This document shows, in pieces, positions 46,455-57,569 of a stretch of DNA of 64,000 nt. The position numbers were made by a program, and so were the translations under genes. Source of the DNA: Aphrophora alni. Lineage: Eukaryota; Arthropoda; Insecta; Hemiptera; Aphrophoridae. Where the stretch lies: NCBI GenBank assembly GCA_963513935.1, contig OY740771.1, positions 14,537,138 through 14,601,137 of the forward strand, in the 5' to 3' direction. The notes beneath the pieces are model-generated. The model was not told the DNA's origin and made no database searches. It saw nothing but the letters and a program-made list of their open reading frames with translations. Within the stretch, counting starts at the first letter, position 1. Each line of letters begins with the position of its first letter.

Positions 46455-46800
46455 GTGTATATATTTAAAACTATCGACTCGATTCGCATGTGTCATAATT
46501 TATACCCTTGCGGGCCTCATAGCTGTACATATATGAAGACTCTACAAGCTAAGCTACTGTAGTATCGGTGATCTTATAACTATACGAATATTATATTTTC
46601 ATGGAGGTCAGAGTTAATAACTACATTTTTGACTTAGTTTTTTTCATCGCAGAGATGTAGGGTTGGTACCATTACACATAGAATTAAAATTTACTTACTT
46701 TAATGCTATTATAAGTTGAATAACAAACGAGATATGAACAATAAACTATTTAAATTGGCTGCTATTTTGATAATTGTAATCCAATTTTTATGAATTGCAA
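46455..46800 (-). repeat. Family C dispersed repeat, copy 4
   Basis: GATTCGCATGTGTCATAAT, TGCGGGCCTCATAGCTGTAC, ATGGAGGTCAGAG, GATGTAGGGTTGGTACC and AACAAACGAGATATGAAC. Confidence 0.8.
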
Positions 46801-46879
46801 TAGTGATGTATAATTTCACACTATAATTATCCAATGTCCAAAATTTGGTTTTTTGGGCTTTGTAGGAAATGTCAATTTG

Positions 46880-47360
46880 TAAGTGTATATCAATTCTTTC
46901 GCACATGTCAGTGTCTCTGTTCTAACGAGAGTCAAATACATATTTGAAGATTCCTCTATTCGCTCTATCGGAGTAACAATATAAATTTCTCTTTTCTTTT
47001 TGGAGGTCAGCATGGGCGTACCCAGAGGGGGCAGGTTGCAGCTGCCCCCCTGGAAGCAAAAAAATAAATCTTTATTATACATTTTGTTGCTGGGATTTAA
47101 TACAATTCTTGAAATAACTATTTTAATAATCAATTGTATATTGAATGACCAGCGCTTGCCCCCCCCCCCCTAGTTTTGATCCTGGGTACGCCCTTGGAGG
47201 TCAGAGATAGAAATTACATTTTTTACAATAACGTCGTAGAGAGGTGAAACAATTATAATTTTTAGTGGGTTATAAATTGAATAACAAACCACATATAAAC
47301 AAAAATTAAGCTACACCACATTTAAAATATTGCTGATTTTCAATAGATTTCACATAACAA
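46880..47360 (-). repeat. Family C dispersed repeat, copy 5, split by a MITE
   Basis: TTCGCACATGTCAGTGTCTC and TTGGAGGTCAG, then the 186-bp hAT MITE, resuming GAGATAGAAATTACAT, GTCGTAGAGAGGTGAAAC and AACAAACCACATATAAAC. It is in tandem with copy 4. Confidence 0.85.
47011..47196. mobile_element. hAT-type MITE, 186 bp, 8-bp target duplication
   Basis: Termini CATGGGCGTACCCAG and (right, reversed) CAAGGGCGTACCCAG form 15-bp inverted repeats with one mismatch. The 8-mer GAGGTCAG is duplicated exactly outside (47003-47010, 47197-47204). The 8-bp duplication and CA-start termini fit hAT. C-rich and G-rich subterminal runs are present. It interrupts a family C copy and so is younger. Open frames crossing it are shadows. 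Confidence 0.93.
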
Positions 47361-47384
47361 CACTATATAGTCAGGGCAATAATG

Positions 47385-48790
47385 GCTGTCTATTCTGATC
47401 CTGAGTGACTACATGGATTTACTTATTTGATAGATCATTTTGTTCGTTAGAAAATCTAGATCAAAATTGAAAACTGTTTATTGAGGGGCAGCTTTATAAT
47501 TTGTTTATTAATTATTTAAAACAATTGGAACGCCTAATGATTGATCGTAACTTGAAAAAAGTTAATATCTTCATAAATTGATGTCATTTATTGGACTCAT
47601 TTTTGATGTTTCTTGGGTGTTTCTTAATTTTTTTGGGTCGCTGATTCCGGTTCTGATATCAAAAAGATACAAATCCTAGAGGACGTCACGAAAAAAGACA
47701 ATATCATGTCACAACAGCGATATATTATGAAAATGTTATCTGTAAGTTTTCGAGGTCGCTCATTTCAATTCCAAAATCAAAAAATCCAATGTAGGTCTAA
47801 ATGTAGAATAAAAGAAAACTAAATAGCGGGTTCAGACCTGCAAAAACTCGCTTGGAGAAACGTCGTGCATACTGCATACTCGCGACAAACGTATTGGGTA
47901 TTTACATTCGTGCAGCACAAAAATTTTAGCGCTTCTTATATGTTGTCGAGAGACCAATATTTTGATTTTCCGAGTGGCGTGATAGCACAAATTGTGACGC
48001 TTCGAATGTATTTTTCAAGAGAGATAGGAAGTCTATGTTTGAAAGTTTCTAGAAAAGTTAATATTTATGGTTTAAAATAATTGGAACTGACTAAAATATT
48101 TAATTTTGTATATAATTGTTTTATAATTTAGTGTTCATTTAATTATTGGTTATGTCTGTGATAGCATTGATAGGATTGTACAGAAATTCCAGTGATTGTA
48201 CTCATCTTACAATTGTTTATAAAAGCACACAATTTCCGAGAAAAAGTTGAAAAAAAATTGTTCTCGGAATCGGTGTTCTTTTATAAAATATTGCATTATG
48301 TGAAAAAGTCTTACAACCGACCGAAAAATACACTGGAATTTTTAAAGACTCTCAATTATTCTGCACAATACATTTTGGAACAATCCTACCGCTCCCTATA
48401 GGATTTTGATAATTTGACCTCGGAAATTAAATCAAGAACCTTAAAAACTTACAGGATATCATTTTCATAATATCTCTATTTTGACTTGATATAACTGGGC
48501 TCTCCACGATTTGCAACATTTTTATATCAGAATCGAAATCATAGACCCAAAAAACATACAAGATGACATATTAGTCTAGAAATTACATCAATTTATAAAT
48601 GTATTCCTTTTTTTCAAATTACGTCCAGCGTAATCGTCCAGCGTTCTAATTGTTTATAAGTCATTAATAAACAAATTATTAAGTTGCCTCTCAATAAACT
48701 GTTTTCAACTTTTATCTAGACATTCTAACCAACAAAGTGAGCTATCATATAAGTAAATCAGTGTAGAGTCACTCTGTATCAGTATAGTAC
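47385..48790. mobile_element. 1.4-kb element with about 390-bp inverted arms
   Basis: The left arm (about 47385-47800) contains AAAACTGTTTATTGAGGGGC, TTTGTTTATTAATTA, ATAAATTGATGTCATTTA and TATTATGAAAATGTTATC. The right arm (about 48405-48790) carries the same sequence reversed (GATATCATTTTCATAATATC, TAATAAACAAATTATTAAGT, CTCTCAATAAACTGTTTTCA). The spacer (47810-48400) holds two short frames with no known domain. Class unknown; a fold-back or MULE-like non-autonomous element is likely. Confidence 0.8.
47865..48080 (+). CDS. Small uncharacterised open frame inside the fold-back element
   Basis: 71 codons, MHTAYSRQTYWVFTFVQHKN onward, in a slightly GC-richer patch between the inverted arms. 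No motif is recognised. A second short frame follows at 48192-48401. They may be fragments of a lost transposase or chance openings. Confidence 0.15.
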   Translation: MHTAYSRQTYWVFTFVQHKNFSASYMLSRDQYFDFPSGVIAQIVTLRMYFSREIGSLCLKVSRKVNIYGLK

Positions 48791-48794
48791 CTTT

Positions 48795-49310
48795 TTCCGC
48801 CTTTATTGCTCCCCCTATACAAAATTTCATTTATCTTTAACTTAACCTAAACATCGTATGCTGGGTAAGTAATGGGTAATGTTGGAAACGAATTAACTTA
48901 AAACTGTCCTCAAACCTAATTTATTCTTATCGTAAAATGTAACGTTCTTTTACATGGCAATGCATATCCATTTTAAGCAAATTAGAGCAAGGTAAACAAT
49001 GTCACGTTCTGTATATATTTACCAAAGTAACTAGCAGATAAAAGCTTTTTCCACTAAAATCTTATATTGACCTTGAGCTAGCACTGTTAGTTTCTGTATA
49101 GTGTTACAGTTAATCAATGGATTCGTTTGTTAATCGCCTCTGCGTTTTATTGACCTTCAAGTTTAATTGCCTCGGGAAATAGAAAAAGTTGTTTTCGTCA
49201 TTCCGTCCATCGTTGTCATCTGTATAACGTCCACAACAGTTAAGATAGAAACATGAAAATGTGTATATGAGACTATAGTGTCCTCATATTGAATTTCAGA
49301 TAAATCAAGT
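48795..49310. other. Gene-free stretch
   Basis: No gene or repeat recognised. Confidence 0.45.
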
Positions 49311-49317
49311 TGAAAAT

Positions 49318-49800
49318 TTCAAAATGGCGGATATGTAAAACAGGTTTTTGTCCATATATCTTGTATCGTTTAACTTACAACACACTAAATAAGATAGAGA
49401 TTTGCATATTTAAACTCTGCGTGTAATGGTACTACATTTACATCTCTACCATTACAAATAGCGAAGTTATTGTTAAAAATGTAATTTCGAAACCTAACCT
49501 TACAAGAAAAAGTAATATTCATATAGTTACGACAGTAACGTAACGAGTGAAGGCCGGCAGGGACGAGACACTGATAAGAGCGAAGCGAGTGGACAATTTA
49601 CAATAGACACGAACCTATTGCCTGGCAGACGTCATGAAACTAGAAACAAACACTATTACGTGATACAGTAATCCTGTGTAACTACTTTGGATAAGACCAT
49701 TTGATTTAACATTTCCTAAAGGTTTAAGAAACCAACTTTTGGGCATTACATTTAGAGGACCTATTATATTACATTGATGAGGCTGGGTAAGTACCATGAT
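49318..49800 (+). repeat. Family C dispersed repeat, copy 6
   Basis: CAAAATGGCGGATATGTAAA, GCGTGTAATGGTACTACATT, CAAATAGCGAAGTTATTG, GAGCGAAGCGAGTGGACAAT, then GTGTAACTACTTTGG and GGCTGGGTAAGTACCATGAT. The minus frame 49615-49797 is a shadow. Confidence 0.85.
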
Positions 49801-49814
49801 GGCATAAACTTGTT

Positions 49815-49985
49815 TTCTTTGTTGTTTAAAGGCGAAAAAATAAGAAAAATATAAAATGTAGACCTCGAATAATAATTATAATTTTCAGGGTCCAAAAAGA
49901 ACAAGATTTAGTCAAGAGAGACCATATAGAAAGATGAAAAAGAGTGTTCTAACTTATGTCTACATGAAAAGAGATATAGTTTTTT
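49815..49985 (+). repeat. Family A dispersed repeat, copy 11
   Basis: TTTGTTGTTTAAAGGCGAAA, GTAGACCTCGAATAATAA and TAGTCAAGAGAGACCATATA. Abuts family C copy 6. Confidence 0.85.
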
Positions 49986-49989
49986 TTCT

Positions 49990-51070
49990 GTATAGTTTTA
50001 TAAAGAGTAAATTAAGTCTCGAACTCCGAAAGACGTCTACAAATTTATTGGAAAACTTGCATAAACACTATTCAATGAATATTTTCTAAAAATGTTATTC
50101 AGCTCAAATACTTTGAATATATTAATTTTCAAGGACAATACATTTCCAAGAGCGACGGAATATTATTGAGCAAAGAAGAAGAATGCAAACATTAAACTTT
50201 AAAAAAATCAATCAATCAAATTAATGCTTTCACCGCCTGCTTCCGGCAGTTAAGAACATTGTGGGAGTCCATCTGGTCTTTGGAATGTAAATCCGGTAAA
50301 TTACTCGGAGATGAGTTATTCATTGGATTTTGAAAGCTATGAGCTATTACAGCTGTTCTCCAAATGAACATAAAGGTGAGACCACAAAATTAACACTATT
50401 ATATTAAACATAAATAAATAAAAATTAATTTCCGTTCACTATAATTTAATTAATCTTTTGACTTTGTTTTTATTGTGTCTAATAGCGGTTATTTCTGTAG
50501 ATACTTAAAATAATGAAAACAATTTATTTAGTTTTAAATTACAGTGTTGATATACAAATTCATCTTTAATTTCGACATTTTGAATTCATTATAATTGAAT
50601 ACTTTCAATGTTCTTTATTTTAACATGTATAGCCAACGTTAAATTATTTCCCACTCGCTCTAACTTTACGAAGCACAACTAATTAGAACAGATCCTGCGG
50701 GAATAGATTCCTCTGACCTCATTCCCTCTTCCTCCTCTACGTCACACTGTGTATGTAGATTTGTCACTAGGAATTGTCCAATTGTAATCGGACATTGGAA
50801 GTAAAATTAACATTATTGGAATACAATTTGTTCCATTGTGGAACTTGGGATATACTAAATCCTACGGGACACCTTGTCACAGTTTAAAACGACGTGGATA
50901 TTTTGCTAGACTTTAATTAATAAAATAGTTAATTTATTTTACAAAAATCGTATTTTTATTTTGACTTTATTGTGTTTTTAAGTTGCTTTTCTTTCATCCC
51001 CATCGGTTTAATTTATCTTTGAATTTCAATGCTTATATTCCTTATTCATACTTATAACTTCAGCCCAACA
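49990..51070. other. Gene-free stretch with a weak exon-like patch
   Basis: At 50225-50350 composition is more balanced (CACCGCCTGCTTCCGGCAGT) and an open plus frame ends just before AAAGGTGAGA, a donor-like site. No motif, so not called as an exon. Confidence 0.35.
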
Positions 51071-51074
51071 TTAC

Positions 51075-51845
51075 TAGTCTCATGCAAGTCCTCATAATTT
51101 CATATGATCACTTAGTCTCATCCAATCCTTCTTAATTTCATCTAATTTCCTAGCGTCTCATCCGATCCGATCATCTCATCATAGTTTCATCGGATCCCTC
51201 ATAACCTCATCCGGTTCTATATTCACATTATTTATAAACTATAGTCTCTTTTATTTCATGTATAATGTCTGTCGATTTTTTAAATTCAGATTTGTTTACT
51301 TACTATTTCATCCGAGTCCCTATAATCGCATCTGATTCATGATAATGTCATTCAGTCTCTTATAATATCTTCTATTCCTTTTAGGTTTAATCCAATTTCT
51401 TATTTATATCTCATACGATTCCTGATTACTTATAATGTAACTTAATCCTCTTCAGGGGCTCACCTACGGTGAGTAAGGGTTGCGGTAATCCCTAAGTACC
51501 AAACCTGGAACTACAACTTTCCTGATCTAGTCTAGGTTAAATCCTTTCGTTCGTCGTTCCTATTTGTTTTCTGTTGATTAAATCTTGCTCTTCTCCCACC
51601 CCGGCGTTATTAGATTATTGGGTCTCTCTATTTTATGTTATTTTCTTCTTCTGTATTGTCTTAAAAAAGATTAATATAATCTCATATGGTTCTTCATAAT
51701 AGTACACAGGCCCTCATAATATAATCCTCTCCTTATCATCTCAGTCAAAACATTATCGGATTTTATTTTAATTTCATGTTAGCTCTTATAATTCCATTTC
51801 CTCTCTTATAATCACGGCCGAACTTTTATAATCTCATCCGAACGA
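51075..51845 (+). repeat. Degenerate minisatellite of TCTCATCCGATTCCTTATAAT-like units
   Basis: Units of about 22-25 bp built on CTCATCCGAT and CTCATAAT recur irregularly at 51075-51440 and again at 51675-51845. The two blocks are separated by a family A insertion. Confidence 0.75.
51452..51665 (-). repeat. Family A dispersed repeat, copy 12, inside the minisatellite
   Basis: Starts TTCAGGGGCTCACCTACGGT and GAGTAAGGGTTGCGG, then GTCTAGGTTAAATCC, and ends in truncated CTCTCTATTTTATGTTA text. The 5' head is missing. Confidence 0.88.
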
Positions 51846-51896
51846 GGAAAATATCTTCGATGCTTTGTAAATAACGAATCCAATATTCCCTTATGA

Positions 51897-52015
51897 TCAC
51901 GTTCATCTTCAATAGAATAAAACTCGAACACAAGGTCTCACAAAAATTACGTTTACTTAATTAAACGCGTCCCCATCCTCAGTGAAACATGAGCTACAAT
52001 AACTAAACTATAACT
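51897..52015 (-). repeat. Family B element, copy 3 (fragment)
   Basis: Reversed it reads GTAGCTCATGTTTCACTGAG, GACGCGTTTAATTAAG, TTTTTGTGAGACCTTGTGTT. The CTGANGA-to-GAAAC part is collapsed by a deletion, so no hammerhead-like fold remains. Confidence 0.75.
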
Positions 52016-52022
52016 CAACTGA

Positions 52023-52043
52023 CCAATCAATCAATCAATCAAT
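52023..52043. repeat. (CAAT)n microsatellite
   Basis: Five CAAT units. Confidence 0.95.
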
Positions 52044-52059
52044 GACTCATACAGATCAA

Positions 52060-53140
52060 ACAAATCATGATCTTATAATGAACACAGTATATTTACAGAA
52101 TGTATGCGTCCAATAACTGCGCACCATTTTACACGTCCGTAATTACTGAGCTCTGACTCACGTTTGTTGAAACTAAATTATCTTTTCAAAACACTACGTT
52201 ACGATCTTCCGATAATCGAGCTTTCAACTGTCTCCACATTTAATAAAAGGTTAATTAAAAAACTACTCTGATTATCAGAGAGTATAGTAATTAAAAGAAA
52301 ACATACGTTCACGTAATTATCAACATTCCACAGATATAGGAGGCTGTGGCAATCAGGGAGAGAGAGAAACGTTTAAACTACTGTTTTTACTTTAGCGGAT
52401 AAAATCAGTCAGATTAAATCCAATATGTTATTATTTTTGTTACACGATTTTAAAGATTTTACTTTCCCCTTGGATTTAACGAGGTTTTGGTTCCGCACGA
52501 GTAGCGTCCACAATGAAAGAACAATAAATGCCTATACTTTATTGGAAGCATGGCTTAGTTCGTTGTAAATACGACAATTATAATTACAAATCCCAGTAGT
52601 AGGAGTCAAAGATTGAGGTTGGAAAATTGTTTTTGAGGAAATCGTTTGGTTTTTGTTCCTTAGAAACAGTATATGATGGGTTGAAAAAACGATGTTGAAT
52701 TTTTTGCTGATCACGTCAATCTAAAAAACGTGTTTTTGGAATGGTGTTTATCTGTACTATACAGCCCAATCGCGTAATAATATTTTTATATGTGCGCATA
52801 TTTTGGTCATATCGGGACTATTGTTTTCATTTTGTATTTAACTCCAGATTCAGTAGCTGCCATTAAAAAACACAAAATTACGATTTTATCAAAATCGGTT
52901 CTAAAAATTTGTACACAATTTTTCTCATGTAGAACCTTTGAAGATCCTAATAAAACGTCTGGATCTTCATCTCCAAAAAATACGATTTATGAGCTTTCAG
53001 TAAAAAAAAAAAAAAAAAAAAAACCAAACCTAATTTCATTCATTTTTTAATAAAGTCTAAACATCAATGGTCCAAAATCTTGTGAAAATCGCAAGGAAAA
53101 AACATTACAGTTCAGGAATAATAATGGGGGGGGGAATATA
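52060..53140. other. Gene-free stretch with diffuse family F text
   Basis: Around 52785-53000 the pattern TTTTATCAAAATCGGTTCTA resembles families F and G. The 86-codon frame here ends in a poly-A/lysine run and is not a gene. A G9 run lies at about 53125. Confidence 0.45.
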
Positions 53141-53810
53141 TACAGAGTGTTTAAAATAAGTTTCATAAATTCAGTAGCTTATTCCTCACACTAAAACCAA
53201 TGACAAATTTTATATGGACATACTTCCTAAAATAATATCTACCCTCCATTTTGTGTTTTAAACAAAAAAAATCATATATTTTTAACAGTAAATGATATGC
53301 TACTTATTGTTATAAAGACCCAATTTGAGAAAAATAATCAACCGGTTTCCTTACTTATTTCAAAATGGCGGTTATTTAAACATTTTTAAGTAAATTATCT
53401 CACAAACTGTTACATTTACAAATTATTAACAACGAAAAATATTTTATTTTTTAACGGCAAACGAAATCCATGTTTTTATTCTTTCTGTGTCTAATTGAGG
53501 GCTAATTGAGTTCTTGAAAATAAAAATGTTTTAACATTATTTATTTGTAGTTGTCTACAATACCCAAGATTAGCCAAGAATAAAATTTAAGCAGGGAAAA
53601 GTTATGAATCATTTTGTTTTAAATGAAAATGTATTTTACAAAGACGTAATGACCTAGAGTTCTTCAAAGTGACGTCTCTCATTCACAATACATGAATTAT
53701 GCATTACTACAAAACACTATGATATTAGTTATTACACATTATTATTATTATTATTATTTTTTTTCATTACTATTGAGACCGATGGTTCTTGGTGGAATTC
53801 CATGTTTAAC

Positions 53811-53982
53811 GATAATAAAACACAATTTTTTATTTTGTACTATCCACTTTTTATTAGTCTAGCCGACCAATGGTTAGACAGTCTGTAATACAGCCTCGTC
53901 AATGCCTTAGCAGGCGAAACCATTGGTCGGCTAGACTAATAAAAAGTGGATAGTACAAAATAAAAAATTGTGTTTTATTATC
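53811..53982. repeat. Perfect inverted repeat, two 65-bp arms and a 42-nt loop
   Basis: Arms 53811-53875 and 53918-53982 are exact reverse complements by direct reading (for example TAGTCTAGCCGACCAATGG against CCATTGGTCGGCTAGACTA). The loop contains GCCTTAGCAGGC (a 4-bp stem) followed by GAAACCATTGGTC. Exact arms inside an old diverged fold-back imply a recent insertion or gene conversion. Confidence 0.95.
53880..53937 (+). ncRNA. Degenerate hammerhead-like fold in the hairpin
   Basis: Stem I AGTCT...AGCC pairs with GGCTAGACT (53929-53937) with an internal loop. Stem II is GCCT/AGGC. GAAAC (53916) is followed by CATTG and GTC at 53926-53928. The CTGANGA box is replaced by CTCGTCA, three changes, so a functional ribozyme is unlikely. 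Confidence 0.3.
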
Positions 53983-54534
53983 TTTACACATTAATATTTA
54001 CTAAGTCGATAACTCAGTTGTCCTTTTAAATACAAGAAAATTTCAAGATAAAAACTTGCACAATTCAAGAAATTTCCGTTGCAGGCTAATCTTTGGTGTT
54101 GTAGTCAATTAACAATGTTTTCAGTTTTTGTCGTAACTCAGTGATCCTTTAAGCTAGAAAATCAATAAAAACCATTTACCTTTTCGTTAATAAAGGAAAA
54201 TATTTTTTCTCTTGTAAATTATTTCTAAAACTAACGCATTTCGAGATATTTGACTTTTAAAAGTTTAAATATCCTCCATTTTGAAATTAATAAAAGAAAT
54301 CGACTGATTATTTTACTCACAATGGGTCGTTATAACACCAAGTGGCTTGCAAAATTTCAACTCCATATCATTTACAGTTTAAAATATATGATTTTATTTG
54401 TTAACTCAAAAATTCCTGCTAGATAGAAAATCCTAACATTTTAGGAAGTATGTTTATATAAACTTTTTCATTGGTTTTGATGTGAGGAATAAGCTCCTGA
54501 ATTCTTGAATTTTTTTAAACACCCTGTATGTATG

Positions 54535-55420
54535 AACTTTGAACGTCATAAAAAACTCACTAAAAAGATTTTCACTAAAGACGAATAAAACAAAAGGGCA
54601 GTAAAATTAAACCCAATAGTTTTAAAAAATCTAAAGAGGTGTCCATGGTTTATTTTTAATTTATTACTGGCAACGACCAAACTGAAATTTTCTGTTTTGG
54701 GATGTGCCCATAAGCCTACATTATTTTTCCACATTAAAAGTGGAATAACAAACCTAAATGATTTGACTTTCGACCTACCTACTCTCTGTATTTCCTAATG
54801 ACGTCTATCGTCCTATTCAAAATCGATGATTTAACCATCTTAACACACAATTGCGCATACAATCGTAATCACGCTCGTGCAGTCCTTACGCATTCACAAC
54901 AATAGCTCTTTGCATGAAATTCACATTATCATTTTATAGACACAAGAAATCCCCGATGAACCGTTTCAAATAATTAGATCCTTATCCAGATCAGGTCACT
55001 TGCTGAGTTTCATTTCGCAACAACTGGACTAGTTTTGTTTCAAAATGCTGAGTCGTCTTACAGTGGACACGACTTTTGCAAAACAAGTCAATCATCCTTC
55101 GCACGCATTACCTTCTCTCCACTCCTTCACAGTTGCCCTATTTTCTTTGTCATGACAATCTGGTATGATTACGTAAATTGTGCACAGATTAGGTTATTTT
55201 TATTTATTATTTATGTCACTGGAGACTTGATTAAGCCGTATAAAGTTTTCTTGGATGTTGTCCAACTTATAGCATAATATTTAAGTGCCTTTCTCTGTCG
55301 TCCTGCCTACATATTTTATACAAATATATTTTTTCCTGTATACTTTTTAAAATAATTGTCTATGATATTAGGAGATCGATTTAAAAAGAGTGAGTAATTA
55401 CACTCCTATATACGGGACAG
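54535..55420. other. Gene-free stretch
   Basis: No repeat family or gene recognised. An 80-codon plus frame at 55035-55277 has no motif. Confidence 0.4.
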
Positions 55421-55424
55421 CTAT

Positions 55425-55615
55425 ACAAATCTTGTTTACATTTTGTCTTGACGTTTTTACTCTTTTTGTTAAACAATAAAGAAGTGGTAGAAACGTAACT
55501 GAAGGAAAAATTAAGGACGCTTATCGGCGCATGCGCAACGAGTCTTTTATAATCTGAACTTCCAACTTGTTCCTTAACGAATTGGCCACATATCTCTCCC
55601 ACTATAGATCCAAAA
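55425..55615 (-). repeat. tRNA-like SINE, copy 1
   Basis: On the minus strand it reads TAGTGGGAGAGATATGTGGC, CAATTCGTTAAGG (A-box-like), then AATTTTTCCTTCAGTTACG and TTTAACAAAAAGAGTAAA. It is collinear with copy 3. The minus-strand 73-codon frame is the SINE read through. Confidence 0.7.
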
Positions 55616-55734
55616 AACTACTCATACAACGCAAGAATTTTTTAAAATTAATCTATAATCTAAATACATTAAAACAATATTTCTTAATGTTTATATGACT
55701 TCTAGATTAATTAATTAAAAACGTATTGAGTAAA

Positions 55735-55830
55735 AAAATCACTCTCGCCGCGTTTGAAAAGTGTTAGTTCGTTAGACGTGTGCCTTAACCGATTGAGCAA
55801 TCCTTTACTGATTGAAGAGACCACTCGAAT
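55735..55830 (-). repeat. tRNA-like SINE, copy 2 (tRNA head only)
   Basis: Minus strand: TTGCTCAATCGGTTAAGGCA, CACGTCTAACGAAC, then TTTTCAAACGCGGCGAGAGT in the position of a B box and T arm. It is the most tRNA-like of the three. Confidence 0.75.
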
Positions 55831-55864
55831 ATTGTTAATATTGAACTAAACTACTTCAGTCAGT

Positions 55865-56065
55865 TTTATATATAAACTTTTTTTTTAATGTTTATACTCT
55901 GTTTGTTAAAAAATGGTAGGCGTAAGTCAAGGAAAAATCAACGCCACCAGTACCTCTCAACGTCTGAGCAACTTTTGATTATTCACAAGTTCAGACGTTT
56001 TTGATCTACTAGATGCGTACTTAACTGATTGAGCCATACAACTCCCCACTACAAATTCAGTGAAA
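55865..56065 (-). repeat. tRNA-like SINE, copy 3
   Basis: Minus strand: GTAGTGGGGAGTTGTATGGC, TCAATCAGTTAAGTACGC, then GGCGTTGATTTTTCCTTGAC, TTTAACAAACAGAGTATAAA and an A-rich end. Three copies in one orientation in 650 bp form a cluster. Confidence 0.72.
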
Positions 56066-56069
56066 ACAT

Positions 56070-56630
56070 TACTCCAAACTAATTCAAAGTCAACTTTTTA
56101 TTTATATAGTACTTTATTTCGACTAGATTAATTACAACAGGAAAGAGCTGAAGCAGCAAAAAGTCCATCTAACCAGGATTCAATTCCGCAACTATCACTA
56201 CCTCATCACGGCCATGAACAACTTGATGACATCTGTCGTAAGTTCTTTTAGACTATTTACCGATTTCCTGTGAGATGTCCTTGCGAGGAGAAAGCAGAAT
56301 TTATTTATTTCATATAATGAGGTGAACCGTGTGAAGTTCCACAAATTTCAGTACGTTTTTAAGTTAAACCACCATCAACATATGAATATTTGTATCAGCA
56401 TACTCTCGGTTTTTTGGATAAATTAATTTTTAGCCTTATCAACAGAAATATTTTATATTTATGTCATTGCATGAGTTGCATTTCTTTGGCTATTTTTTAA
56501 ATAAACAGGTAATATTTCCCTTTTACAGAAAGAACGTTAAATGATAAAGAGATAATGACTCAAATGTCAAAACTCATTAAAGCAGAACATTTAATAATAT
56601 TTCTCGTAAATGCCTAGGACATAGCTTTTG
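56070..56630. other. Gene-free stretch
   Basis: Nothing recognised. Confidence 0.4.
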
Positions 56631-56632
56631 TT

Positions 56633-56840
56633 TCCTTGTTGTTTCCTTGAAGGAAAAACCTCTCCGTCATTATCGCCTTATAAAAAAAGGAAGCATAGAT
56701 CATACAATAACAGAATAAAGTCGAAAAAGAATAAGTAATGTTTCAGAGAGACTATATAGAAAATATGAAAGATAGGGATGTATCCCAAGACAACAGGAAA
56801 AACTTGTCCTGCTAGGTTTCTTCATTAAAGTGAGCTTCTT
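56633..56840 (+). repeat. Family A dispersed repeat, copy 13
   Basis: GGAAAAACCTCTCCGTCATT, ATCGCCTTATAAAAAAAGG, GATAGGGATGTATCCCAAGA and AAAGTGAGCTTCTTAGGG. Confidence 0.82.
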
Positions 56841-56934
56841 AGGGTTTTAAGATAGGTTTTATGTTTATAATATATGTCATCATTTTTTTAACTTTTTTTT
56901 TTACTTCCTGACATGTACGTACTATACAGTACGT

Positions 56935-57310
56935 TATGCAATGGATCAAAAAATATATGTATAATATATCCGTTTTGAGATCCTGAATCTGAATGATGTA
57001 TGTCTGTTTGATATGCACTGATCTATACACAAATTTATGGACTGAATTTTAATCAAATGTAGTATATGGCATAACTTGGCCATATTTCAAATTTGTAGTT
57101 TTGTTCATTTTTTTGATAACTGAAACTTTAGGGGTGGGTGTCATAAGAAAAAAAACAAAAACTATGATTTTTTTCAAGATGAGGATTATCGATTTTGATA
57201 AACTTTTGATCAAATGTAGCCTTCAAGGACCCAAACAAAACGCCTTGGTTCCAGTCTATACAAATTTCATTCCTGATTTATCAATAAATAAAGTCGGTGT
57301 TTCGGTGTTA
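56935..57310 (+). repeat. Family F dispersed repeat
   Basis: AATATATCCGTTTTGAGATC, TGTATGTCTGTTTG, CTGAATTTTAATCAAATGTA and AAACTTTTGATCAAATGTAG. Shared in layout with 58400-58700. Confidence 0.6.
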
Positions 57311-57569
57311 TAAAGGATGAAATTTCTTAAAATTAGCTCTACAATTGCGTTGAATTAAAAATATATTATTCTAGCAAAAATAAACCCCATGTAGGCCTAT
57401 AAGATAGAAGAAGACATGTTACCAATATTAGATAGAGTTACCAAAGTGATTTGTATAGGGAACACGTACATTTCTCCGAACATCTATTTAACTGAATACA
57501 GTAACAAATAAATACAAATTCGAGAGTCGTCCAGAATTTGACTATCGAAAATCGGTTGAAAACAAGTGA

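Larger units (their letters stand above)
53146..54531. mobile_element. 1.4-kb fold-back element with about 480-bp arms
   Basis: The left arm begins ACAGAGTGTTTAAAATAAG, then TTATTCCTCACACTAAAACC, ACATACTTCCTAAAATA and TTTCAAAATGGCGG. The right arm is its reverse and ends TAAACACCCTGTATGT. The arms are diverged, so the element is old. Its termini resemble those of the 22078-23045 element. The centre holds a perfect hairpin (53811-53982) of different age. Confidence 0.82.

Noticed and set aside
50225..50350. Possible exon with a GTGAGA donor
   Set aside because: No acceptor, no motif, and the frame contains a stop before the donor in the most open reading; too weak.
52790..53050. 86-codon plus frame ending in poly-lysine
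   Set aside because: Runs through diffuse repeat text and an A-homopolymer; no coding evidence.
55381..55602. 73-codon minus-strand frame
   Set aside because: Coincides with SINE copy 1.
55735..55830. Functional tRNA gene
   Set aside because: Head resembles a tRNA, but the acceptor stem and B box are decayed and it belongs to a three-copy SINE cluster.
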